Assembly (NCBI GenBank): GCA_014695255.1 | Contig: JACJNX010000046.1 | Location: 183,566-247,565, forward strand | Origin: Cyanobacteria bacterium FACHB-63 | Lineage (GTDB): Bacteria; Cyanobacteriota; Cyanobacteriia; Leptolyngbyales; Leptolyngbyaceae | Length of the DNA: 64,000 nt | Reading direction: 5' to 3' | In this document: one piece after another, positions 53,738-59,522 of the stretch | Layout of the letters: every line of letters begins with the position of its first letter | Numbering within the stretch: the stretch's first letter is position 1 | Program-made: the position numbers and the translations under genes | The notes under the pieces: model-generated | Told to the model about the DNA's origin: nothing | The model's input: the letters and a program-made list of their open reading frames with translations, nothing else | Database searches by the model: none

Positions 53738-54271
53738 TTAGATTTGATGGTTGTGCGGAGTCAAAGTGGCTCCCAGAGCCTGAGACAACCGGATTTCCAG
53801 TGCGTGAACCGGATACCGCCGCGCAACTTCCGCCTCCGGATCAACCATCGGCTGCACCAAAATCGTAAACATTCCCAACCGATTCCCAGCCAGCACATCG
53901 GTAAATAGTCGATCGCCCACCATTCCCACCTGTTGCGGCGGTAAATTCATCGCTTCTACCGCTCGTCTAAGCTTACGTCGTGACGGTTTGCCCGCTCCCG
54001 TGAAGTAGGGCACTTTCAGCACGTCTGCAATCCGCTTAATTCGATTCTCGCTGATATTATTGCTCACCAACCAAATATCGGTAATCTCTCGTACTTGCTC
54101 GACCCAAGGCAGTAACTCTGCTGAAATTTCAGCCGTTGTAATTGGAACAAGCGTTTCATCGACATCTAGCACTAGACCACGCAGATTGTTCTGGCGGAGC
54201 AGATCCGGCGTTAATCCGAGAATTGTCGTATTGAGCAGAAGATCAGGTTGTAAGAGTTTGCCCCAAGACAT
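53738..54271 (-). CDS. YqeG-family HAD IIIA phosphatase
   Basis: 177 residues. Motif I is GLVLDVDETLVP, motif II the Ser in WLVSNNISENR, the Lys is in AGKPSRRKLRRAVEAM and motif IV is VGMVGDRLFTDVLAGNRLG. The YqeG/Gep4 family includes phosphatidylglycerophosphate phosphatases of plants and yeast, so a role in phosphatidylglycerol synthesis is plausible, as phosphatidylglycerol is essential for photosynthesis; this is inference. mltG and a DUF3727 gene lie upstream on the same strand, a common cyanobacterial order. Confidence 0.88.
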   Translation of the reverse strand: MSWGKLLQPDLLLNTTILGLTPDLLRQNNLRGLVLDVDETLVPITTAEISAELLPWVEQVREITDIWLVSNNISENRIKRIADVLKVPYFTGAGKPSRRKLRRAVEAMNLPPQQVGMVGDRLFTDVLAGNRLGMFTILVQPMVDPEAEVARRYPVHALEIRLSQALGATLTPHNHQI

Positions 54272-54452
54272 GGTGTATCGCTCGCGAGGTTGGACAGGAT
54301 TGAAAGAAGCTTGATTACTAGCGTAAGAGTTGCTTTGGTAAAATCAGTCACAGCTACAATAGCCGTTTATCGATCGTTTATCAAAGAACTGGTTAACTTT
54401 ACCGATAGCTTAGAGCGATCGTAGCCTGATCTCGTACCCAAAAATCACGGAT

Positions 54453-55562
54453 TCAGCGCGATCGATTCTTGGCAGGTTGCCCTTTTTGAGCTTGAGCATC
54501 GACGCGATCGCGGATTTTGGCCTGTGCCGATTCATGCTCGGCTAGGGTGCGGCTAAAAACGTGCGACCCATCGTAACGCGCCACAAAGTAAAGGTAGTCG
54601 GTTGCTTCGGGTGCTAGCGTTGCTTTGAGACTGGCGATACCAGGAGCGGCGATCGGAGTCGGAGGCAGTCCCGGCGTAACGTAGGTGTTATACGGTGAAG
54701 GCGTTGCGACTTGAGCATAAGTTAGCGGATTTTCAGGAGTCTGCTGCACTCCGAGCGCGTATTCCACAGTTGGATCTGATCCAAGCGTCATATTTTTCTT
54801 CAATCGATTGTGAAACACACCAGAAATCCGGTTGCGTTCGGATGGAACCACCGCTTCTTTCTCCACAATGCTTGCAAGCGTCACCCATTGCAGCAAAGAA
54901 AGATTCGTTTTACCTCGTTTCTGGTTATAAACCGGGAGCGCTACTTGCTCGAAGCGGCTCAACATCTGCTGAATAACCTGCCTGGGTGTAATCTCTGAAC
55001 CCGCTTGAATCTGATACGTATCGGGATACAAGAAGCCTTCAAGAAACGGCAAATTCTGTGGCAGCCAGGGATATTCCGCATTTGAGACTTGGCTTGCGGC
55101 TGCGAGAAAATCCTGCGCCTTGAAAAATCCTTGCTTCTCGAAATAGTTCGCCATTTGTTTCAGCGACCAGCCTTCGGGAATTGTAAAGCTGCGCTGCGCT
55201 ACTTGTCCTGTCCAGATTTTTTCAGCGATCGTCTGCAAACTGTCCCCGGTTGAAAGCTCGTAGTTTCCAGCCTGAAACCCACCATCGGGATTTTTCCACA
55301 TCAACCAACGCGCCCAGACTTCCCAGGCTTTTGCCGATCGAATCAGTCCGGCGGCTTCAAGTTCTTGCCCAATCTGCTGAGCAGAAGTCCCTTGTGGAAT
55401 CTGGATGATGACTCGCTTTCCTGAGTTTGAGTCTGCTAGCGGTGCGATCGGGGAACTGGCAAAACTCCACCAGGCTTGGGCACGCCACGCCGATAGTCCG
55501 AGTGCGGCCCCGACAAGAAACAGGAAAAACGAGACTCTCGCAATAGGTTTAGCGATTTTCAT
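54453..55562 (-). CDS. mltG: endolytic murein transglycosylase MltG
   Basis: 369 residues. An N-terminal membrane anchor (ARVSFFLFLVGAALGLSAW) is followed by a LysM-like region (VIIQIPQGTSAQQIGQELEA) and the YceG catalytic domain. The catalytic Glu is in LASIVEKEAVVPSERNRISG; SDPTVEYALG and NTYVTPGLPPTPIAAPG are family hallmarks. MltG cuts nascent glycan strands and sets their length. Starts with ATG at 55562. Confidence 0.94.
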   Translation of the reverse strand: MKIAKPIARVSFFLFLVGAALGLSAWRAQAWWSFASSPIAPLADSNSGKRVIIQIPQGTSAQQIGQELEAAGLIRSAKAWEVWARWLMWKNPDGGFQAGNYELSTGDSLQTIAEKIWTGQVAQRSFTIPEGWSLKQMANYFEKQGFFKAQDFLAAASQVSNAEYPWLPQNLPFLEGFLYPDTYQIQAGSEITPRQVIQQMLSRFEQVALPVYNQKRGKTNLSLLQWVTLASIVEKEAVVPSERNRISGVFHNRLKKNMTLGSDPTVEYALGVQQTPENPLTYAQVATPSPYNTYVTPGLPPTPIAAPGIASLKATLAPEATDYLYFVARYDGSHVFSRTLAEHESAQAKIRDRVDAQAQKGQPAKNRSR

Positions 55563-55730
55563 CTGAAATGTAAGGTGAAGAACTACACAGGCGGGCTAAA
55601 AACTACATCTTGCTGAAAACAAATAGTAATGGAGTTTACCAATAAGTCAACGGATATAAAAAGGACTAATTAGCAAGATTGACGATCACGGGGATCACTA
55701 TTCCGTCCTGCCTGCCGCGCCTAGTATAGA

Positions 55731-55797
55731 TTAAAAAAGTTTTTTAGGAGTCGGTTAAAAAACACTTGAACAGAATTCAAAATTGCTGACCGACTCC
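55731..55797 (-). terminator. terminator of the DUF3727 gene
   Basis: On the minus strand ggagtcggt pairs with accgactcc across a 33-base loop that contains its own small inverted repeat, followed by TAAAAAAC and TTTTTT. It would separate the DUF3727 gene from mltG. Confidence 0.65.
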
Positions 55798-55804
55798 GAT
55801 CGAA

Positions 55805-56368
55805 TTACTCCATCTCATCAAAAAGCTGATCTTCGATCATCGGCAACATTGGCTCGATTTTCTTCAGTTCTTCTTGAGACAACAGATGCGGCGCTCCGTC
55901 CTCATCTAATCGAGCCAGGATGAAATACGGATCAAGAGGAGTATAAATTGCATATTCTTGCTCCTCGTGCCAGAAGCTAGCCAGCAGTTGAAGTTCTTCC
56001 TGATCGTCCTCAGAGTCGGACTCAACTCCTGCCCACGCTTCCTCTTCATCGAGATCGGGTAGATCGCCTTCTACGGTCAGAACCACCGCCGTTTGCTTCA
56101 GAGCAAGGTTCTGCTCTTCTAGAACGGCTTTTGCGATCGGAAACACTTGATTTAGTGTTTCTTGATCTTCGACTAATACTGCTTCATCCTCGTCGCCATT
56201 TTCCTGCCAAGCGAAAATTTCGATCGGCGAGTCAACGGGAAGTAACAGCACATATTCTTGGTCTTCCACGTCCAAAGAATGCTCGATGTAGCAGGTGAGC
56301 GTTAAGCCTGACTCATCTGTTAGGGTCACGGTTGGAGCATCCATGTTGTTAATGCTGTCTTCGTCCAT
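55805..56368 (-). CDS. DUF3727 protein
   Basis: 187 residues, very acidic (Asp/Glu-rich throughout). VTLTDESGLTLTCYIEHSLD at the start and EEQEYAIYTPLDPYFILARL later form two related beta segments, matching DUF3727 with its DUF1292-like first half. No membrane segment. Function unknown; the neighbours mltG and yqeG on the same strand suggest a conserved cluster. Confidence 0.85.
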   Translation of the reverse strand: MDEDSINNMDAPTVTLTDESGLTLTCYIEHSLDVEDQEYVLLLPVDSPIEIFAWQENGDEDEAVLVEDQETLNQVFPIAKAVLEEQNLALKQTAVVLTVEGDLPDLDEEEAWAGVESDSEDDQEELQLLASFWHEEQEYAIYTPLDPYFILARLDEDGAPHLLSQEELKKIEPMLPMIEDQLFDEME

Positions 56369-56554
56369 TGGACTCTCTCTATACTCAACTTACTAAAACA
56401 AATTGCGGGACGCTCCGGGTTCGACGGTGCGATCGCGGTTTGTCCTCCCAAAAGTATCTCGTAGAATGGGCACTTTTTCCCAAGCAAGCGTGGAAGTACG
56501 ATCGCACTGTGCCTAAAAATTTCGTAGAGGGTCTAGACGGCTTTGTAATATATG

Positions 56555-56590
56555 TGTAGTATATCAACAGAACGTACTACACATACTACA
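56555..56590. promoter_or_regulatory. TGTAGTA motif cluster, left (three copies)
   Basis: TGTAGTA at 56555-56561, and its complement TACTACA at 56575-56581 and 56584-56590. The first two form an inverted repeat. The same heptamer occurs three times on the other side of the HNH gene (57354, 57388, 57399). Looks like operator or iteron-type sites. Confidence 0.6.
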
Positions 56591-56592
56591 CA

Positions 56593-56769
56593 ATGATTGA
56601 CAGTATTTTTTCCTTCTGCAACGCCCTAATTCAGAACGGCATACGCAGACATAACTGCACCTCTAACCTTCCAATTTCGGGGTTAGAAGACGGATTTATG
56701 TCAGAAACCTGGCTGAAAAATCATCGTGTAGAAAGCGGACAATACAGGCAATCCCTGTATTCGGTGTAG
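56593..56769 (+). CDS. possible small protein upstream of the HNH gene
   Basis: A 58-residue frame starting at ATG 56593, right after the left motif cluster, and ending 20 bases before a terminator. It contains several Cys/Asn residues and a charged C-terminal half (ETWLKNHRVESGQYRQSLY). No ribosome-binding site is evident. Its last part overlaps an 8-bp hairpin (aatacagg/cctgtatt). The stretch could instead be a small RNA or leader; coding status is doubtful. Confidence 0.3.
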   Translation: MIDSIFSFCNALIQNGIRRHNCTSNLPISGLEDGFMSETWLKNHRVESGQYRQSLYSV

Positions 56770-56789
56770 AGCAACAATCTCACCCTCTG

Positions 56790-56825
56790 CCCGCTTCTGA
56801 CACAACAGGAGCGGGGTTCTTTTTT
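56790..56825 (+). terminator. terminator-like hairpin just before the HNH gene
   Basis: cccgct at 56790 pairs with agcggg at 56810, then GGTTCTTTTTT. The HNH ribosome-binding site (AGGAG at 56826) starts immediately after. It may end a separate upstream transcript or act as an attenuator in the HNH leader. Confidence 0.65.
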
Positions 56826-56839
56826 AGGAGTGAACCGTC

Positions 56840-57358
56840 ATGCAGGCAACTGAACCACTCATATTACAAGCGTCGATCGTCGTGTTCTCGAAAAACTACT
56901 TACCGATCGCCCGCATCAACATGAAACGCGCCATTGTTCTGATCATTTCTGGACAAGCGGAGCCGTTGGAATTTGAAGAGACTCGGCAATGGGAAGTACG
57001 ATCGCCCAACATCGTACTACAAGTGTCTGAACACATTCGCTTAACCGGAACCAACCCAGACCGCCATTGGAAAGTTCCAGCGGTCAGCCGTCGCGAAATT
57101 CTGCGTCGAGATAGCCACACTTGCCAGTATTGCGGCAGCACCAAGTATCTGACGATCGATCACGTTGTTCCCCGCTCTAAGGGTGGAACTCACACTTGGG
57201 ATAACGTAGTCACCGCCTGCGCTTCTTGTAACTCAAAGAAGGGCGATCGCTTCTTAGCTGAAATCGGTATGAAGCTCAAAACCAAGCCGAAAGCCCCAAT
57301 TCATCCTGCAATTGCCTTTGCTGAGCAGTTCTGGAAAGCCACCGAAAAAAAGTTGTAG
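56840..57358 (+). CDS. HNH endonuclease
   Basis: 172 residues. The HNH domain is at about 80-135: HTCQYCGSTKYLTIDHVVPR then SKGGTHTWDNVVTACASCNS, with the two CxxC zinc pairs (CQYC, CASC) and the catalytic IDHVVP. The first 80 residues (VVFSKNYLPIARINMKRAIV) are conserved in cyanobacterial HNH proteins of this kind and have no known fold. AGGAG lies nine bases before the ATG. The target is unknown. It is followed directly by a promoter and a tRNA array, and its stop codon lies inside one TGTAGTA motif. Confidence 0.92.
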   Translation: MQATEPLILQASIVVFSKNYLPIARINMKRAIVLIISGQAEPLEFEETRQWEVRSPNIVLQVSEHIRLTGTNPDRHWKVPAVSRREILRRDSHTCQYCGSTKYLTIDHVVPRSKGGTHTWDNVVTACASCNSKKGDRFLAEIGMKLKTKPKAPIHPAIAFAEQFWKATEKKL

Positions 57359-57405
57359 TACGCTCTTGACAATCTTGTAATACGTTATGTAGTATTAATG
57401 TAGTA
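57354..57405. promoter_or_regulatory. array promoter overlapped by TGTAGTA motifs
   Basis: TTGACA at 57366-57371 and TAGTAT at 57390-57395 (18-base spacing) form a strong sigma-70 promoter facing the tRNA array. TGTAGTA occurs as direct repeats at 57354, 57388 and 57399; the middle copy covers the -10 box. This is the layout of a repressor-controlled promoter. Confidence 0.7.
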
Positions 57406-57433
57406 CAAGATGAAACAAACCAGAGGTGACGAG

Positions 57434-57589
57434 ATGATTTTGAAATCACCGAAATCGAACTCCTGGAACTTTAGCTGCGATCGACGGAGAGGACTAACTA
57501 GCGCTGAAATTCGATCGCAGCGTCAACAAACTGAAGCAGTTTCAAAAGTACAACACGAAGGTTTTTTGAAACTGCGAACCATGCTCTAA
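57434..57589 (+). CDS. small basic protein at the head of the tRNA array
   Basis: A 51-residue frame with GAGGTGACGAG just before the ATG, a good ribosome-binding site. It starts about 30 bases after the likely transcription start. The sequence is basic (many Arg, Lys, Gln) and hydrophilic: MILKSPKSNSWNFSCDRRRG then a helical Gln/Glu stretch. No family recognised. It would be the first gene of the tRNA transcript and could be a regulator or a leader peptide. Confidence 0.45.
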   Translation: MILKSPKSNSWNFSCDRRRGLTSAEIRSQRQQTEAVSKVQHEGFLKLRTML

Positions 57590-57634
57590 ACAACCCTCAC
57601 ACCGAACCATGAAAACTGAATAGTTTTATTCCAA

Positions 57635-57664
57635 AGAAGGCAAGAATAACCCACCTTGCCTTCT
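57635..57664 (+). other. hairpin in the tRNA array leader
   Basis: agaaggcaag pairs perfectly with cttgccttct around a ten-base loop, 11 bases before tRNA-Trp. No T-run follows, so it is more likely a processing or folding element than a terminator. A smaller one (aaaact/agtttt) lies at 57611-57626. Confidence 0.6.
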
Positions 57665-57675
57665 ACCAAGAGGAT

Positions 57676-57749
57676 GTAGGGATGGTGCAACGGTAGCATT
57701 TCGATCTCCAAAATCGACGATCTGAGTTCAAATCTCAGTCCCTGCGCCA
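57676..57749 (+). tRNA. tRNA-Trp (CCA), array member 1
   Basis: Acceptor gtaggga/tccctgc, anticodon stem tcgat/atcga with loop ctccaaa (anticodon CCA), T-arm ctgag-ttcaaat-ctcag, G discriminator and an encoded CCA end. The D-stem is only three pairs. Structurally plausible. Confidence 0.85.
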
Positions 57750-57758
57750 ATCATTTAT

Positions 57759-57833
57759 GGTGCTGTAGGCAAATTTGGTAAAGCCACATAACTTTCAATT
57801 CTGCGTTTGCGGGTTCAAGTCCCGTCAGCACTG
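57759..57833 (+). tRNA. tRNA-Glu-like (TTC), array member 2
   Basis: Acceptor ggtgctg/cagcact (first pair G-T), D-stem ggc/gcc, anticodon loop ctttcaa (TTC), T-arm gcggg-ttcaagt-cccgt. The anticodon stem cataa/ttctg has a T-C mismatch in its middle, and the body does not resemble normal cyanobacterial tRNA-Glu. Function doubtful. Confidence 0.65.
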
Positions 57834-57838
57834 CTCAT

Positions 57839-57943
57839 GGAGAGATTGCTATGGGTAGGGCAAATCGTTTGCTAAACGAACACCTTCGGTGCAGCGAAGC
57901 TAGCGAGGTCTCAATCGCCTGGGTTCAACTCCCACTCTCTCCG
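57839..57943 (+). tRNA. tRNA-Ser (GCT) with expanded variable region, array member 3
   Basis: Acceptor ggagaga/tctctcc, anticodon loop ttgctaa (GCT), T-arm with tggg/ccca. The region between anticodon and T arms is about 38 bases, roughly twice the usual Ser length, and contains a palindromic insert (caccttcggtg and gcagcgaagctagcgagg) that looks like a dispersed repeat. Maturation may be impaired. Confidence 0.65.
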
Positions 57944-57949
57944 CCTTTC

Positions 57950-58022
57950 GGGAATGTAGCTGAGTTGGTTTTAGCGTCAGGTTGAAGCCCTGAAGACGCG
58001 GGTTCGATTCCTGCCATTCTCA
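57950..58022 (+). tRNA. tRNA-Phe (GAA), array member 4
   Basis: Acceptor gggaatg/cattctc, anticodon stem tcagg/cctga with loop ttgaagc (GAA), T-arm gcggg-ttcgatt-cctgc, A discriminator. Well formed. Followed by a small hairpin tcctga/tcaggA at 58023-58037. Confidence 0.85.
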
Positions 58023-58044
58023 TCCTGAACTTCAGGAACATTAA

Positions 58045-58117
58045 TGCCTTATAGCTCAACTGGCAGAGCGCTCGACTGTTAATCGGGTGGCTGTAGGTTC
58101 GATTCCTACTGAGGCAG
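58045..58117 (+). tRNA. tRNA-Asn (GTT), array member 5
   Basis: Acceptor tgcctta/tgaggca, D-stem gctc/gagc, anticodon loop ctgttaa (GTT), T-arm gtagg-ttcgatt-cctac, G discriminator. The best-formed gene in the array. Confidence 0.92.
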
Positions 58118-58125
58118 CTTATCCC

Positions 58126-58199
58126 TGCTGAGTGGACAACTTGGAAAGTTGCCATAGCCCTGAACTATGGAGATGTTGGTTCAACTTCAACCTCGGCAT
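58126..58199 (+). tRNA. tRNA-Gln (CTG), array member 6
   Basis: Acceptor tgctgag/ctcggca, anticodon stem catag/ctatg with loop ccctgaa (CTG), T-arm gttgg-ttcaact-tcaac. The D-arm caac-ttggaaa-gttg has a short loop. Reads CAG, a codon usually served by the TTG tRNA. Confidence 0.82.
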
Positions 58200-58206
58200 C
58201 CAATGG

Positions 58207-58280
58207 TGGGAAGTACGCAAACAGGTAAAGCGACTTGACTTTGAATCAAGTGTTTAAAGGTTCGATTCCTTTCTTCCCAG
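58207..58280 (+). tRNA. tRNA-Gln (TTG), array member 7
   Basis: Perfect acceptor tgggaag/cttccca, anticodon stem cttga/tcaag with loop ctttgaa (TTG), T-arm aaagg-ttcgatt-ccttt, G discriminator. A second TTG gene in this window; its sequence differs strongly from the one at 40537. Confidence 0.9.
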
Positions 58281-58287
58281 TCGGGGG

Positions 58288-58372
58288 GCATGAAGCGCTT
58301 ATGGGTCAGCGGTTCTATCCTCCTGTTCCGTATAAGTGTGTTACTAGCAGGTTCGAGTCCTGCTTGGTGTAC
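58288..58372 (+). pseudogene. degenerate tRNA-like sequence, array member 8
   Basis: An intact T-arm gcagg-ttcgagt-cctgc and an encoded ACCA end are present, and gcatgaa pairs with ttggtgt except for one G-G. A D-arm gct/agc can be drawn, but no anticodon stem-loop with U33 and a purine at 37 can be found in the 36 bases that follow. Probably a decayed class II tRNA. Confidence 0.5.
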
Positions 58373-58383
58373 CAGTTCATGAT

Positions 58384-58458
58384 GGGCGTTTGGCAGAACG
58401 GCTATGCACCTGACTTTTAATCAGGCTGACACAGGTTCGACCCCTGTAGCGCCCACCA
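58384..58458 (+). tRNA. tRNA-Lys (TTT), array member 9
   Basis: Acceptor gggcgtt/agcgccc, anticodon stem cctga/tcagg with loop cttttaa (TTT), T-arm acagg-ttcgacc-cctgt, A discriminator and an encoded CCA end. Confidence 0.9.
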
Positions 58459-58470
58459 AGTTGAAACAAT

Positions 58471-58545
58471 GCCCCTGTGATGCAATTGGATAGACATCGC
58501 TCGCTTAAAACGAGTGTTTTGCTGGTTCGAGTCCAGTCAGGGGTA
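58471..58545 (+). tRNA. tRNA with TAA anticodon (Leu) but short variable loop, array member 10
   Basis: Acceptor gcccctg/caggggt (G-T first pair), D-stem gatg/catc, anticodon stem gctcg/cgagt with loop cttaaaa (TAA), T-arm gctgg-ttcgagt-ccagt. The variable region is only about five bases (gtttt), whereas bacterial tRNA-Leu has a long variable arm. No group I intron, which tRNA-Leu(TAA) often carries in cyanobacteria. Confidence 0.8.
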
Positions 58546-58546
58546 T

Positions 58547-58626
58547 AGCGGGGATGAAGCAACGGTTAAGGCTGAGCAGTCTCATAAGCTGAAGTTCAGT
58601 AGGTTCGACTCCTACCCCCGCGACCA
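58547..58626 (+). tRNA. tRNA-Met (CAT), array member 11
   Basis: Acceptor gcgggg/ccccgc with a mismatched first pair (A1-G72), anticodon loop ctcataa (CAT), T-arm gtagg-ttcgact-cctac, and an encoded ACCA end. The anticodon stem lacks the three G-C pairs of initiator tRNA, so it would be an elongator or, if modified, an Ile-type CAT tRNA. Confidence 0.75.
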
Positions 58627-58631
58627 ATGTT

Positions 58632-58656
58632 GGGTTCGTAGCTCTAACTGGGAAGT
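58632..58656 (+). pseudogene. 5' tRNA fragment at the end of the array
   Basis: gggttcgtagctctaactgg resembles the acceptor strand and D-arm of a tRNA, but no anticodon or T-arm follows. A truncated twelfth member. Confidence 0.4.
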
Positions 58657-58737
58657 CACCCCAAAACATTCTGACTGTTGATCGTGGTACGCTCACTTAA
58701 AACCTTGATATACGATTGCACAATTAAGATTTTCACA

Positions 58738-58998
58738 ATGGGTAGTCAATCTGTCGCTAAAACTGTCTTTCTGCTCGCCTCAATGGTTGTATGGCTCATT
58801 GTTGGAGCCGCGTTGATGTATCTTTTTCCGTTTATTGCCGATCGATTGTTGTCCTCAGACCAGACGCATCAATGGATGAAAACGCTGAGCCGTGGCAGCT
58901 ACAATCCTCAACTCGGTTGGATTGTTGGCAGCGTTGCCTTGGGAATTAATATTGTTGGCAACGTTGTATGGTATTCACGATTTGAAGGGAAGCAATAA
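58738..58998 (+). CDS. small membrane protein
   Basis: 86 residues from the ATG at 58738. Two hydrophobic segments: KTVFLLASMVVWLIVGAALM and, after a polar loop, LGWIVGSVALGINIVGNVVW. No family recognised. Upstream in-frame sequence reaches into the tRNA fragment and is not coding. DUF3122 follows eight bases later on the same strand. Confidence 0.65.
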   Translation: MGSQSVAKTVFLLASMVVWLIVGAALMYLFPFIADRLLSSDQTHQWMKTLSRGSYNPQLGWIVGSVALGINIVGNVVWYSRFEGKQ

Positions 58999-59006
58999 AT
59001 CAACTT

Positions 59007-59522
59007 GTGGAAAACGGTACGAGAACTGTGGAAAACTGGGGGCGGTTGTGGAAAAGTTGCGTTTTAGCAATTCTAATTTGGACGATCGGTACGAATTTTG
59101 CCATGGCATCGGTTCATACTTACTCGGATGCAAATGGCGCTCTATTCCGCTCTTTATCAAAGCTGCAAGACGATTCCGATCGCGCTTGGCAAGTTGTATT
59201 TTATAAAAAATTTCCGTTCGGACAGCCAGACTTAATTCACTTGAGAGTGGTTGGATTTCCCGGTCTGGTCACGTTAAACCACGAGCAACCGCTAGAAATC
59301 GAAGCAAATCGATCGCTGTTTCGCGCTGAAGATGTCACCTCAAAAGAGTTTCCGATCGCTCAGGTTGGCGAATATGATTTCAAACCTGTTCTGACTCAGT
59401 TGGATACCGACACAAAACTCACGCTGATTCTGCCTCTCACATCGGGCATCGCACGATTAAAAATCCCGCCTGAAACTGCTTTAGAATGGTGGCGCATCGC
59501 CAGTTGGCAGCCCGATCGCTAA
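59007..59522 (+). CDS. DUF3122 secreted protein
   Basis: 171 residues from a GTG. A signal peptide (KSCVLAILIWTIGTNFAMAS) is followed by HTYSDANGALFRSLSKLQDD, DRAWQVVFYKKFPFGQ and LHLRVVGFPG, which fit DUF3122, a cyanobacterial periplasmic family of unknown function. In-frame GTG codons slightly downstream could also serve as start. Overlaps the end of the transporter gene on the other strand by four bases. Confidence 0.8.
   Translation: MENGTRTVENWGRLWKSCVLAILIWTIGTNFAMASVHTYSDANGALFRSLSKLQDDSDRAWQVVFYKKFPFGQPDLIHLRVVGFPGLVTLNHEQPLEIEANRSLFRAEDVTSKEFPIAQVGEYDFKPVLTQLDTDTKLTLILPLTSGIARLKIPPETALEWWRIASWQPDR

Noticed and set aside
55731..55797. Riboswitch upstream of mltG
   Set aside because: The structured segment sits just downstream of the DUF3727 stop and ends in a T-run, so it is explained as that gene's terminator; no known riboswitch core was recognised.
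57925..58696. Several 60-75-residue frames on either strand over the tRNA array
   Set aside because: They run through tRNA genes; the conserved T-arm sequences create recurrent Gly-Phe-Asp or Arg-Thr patterns that mimic proteins.
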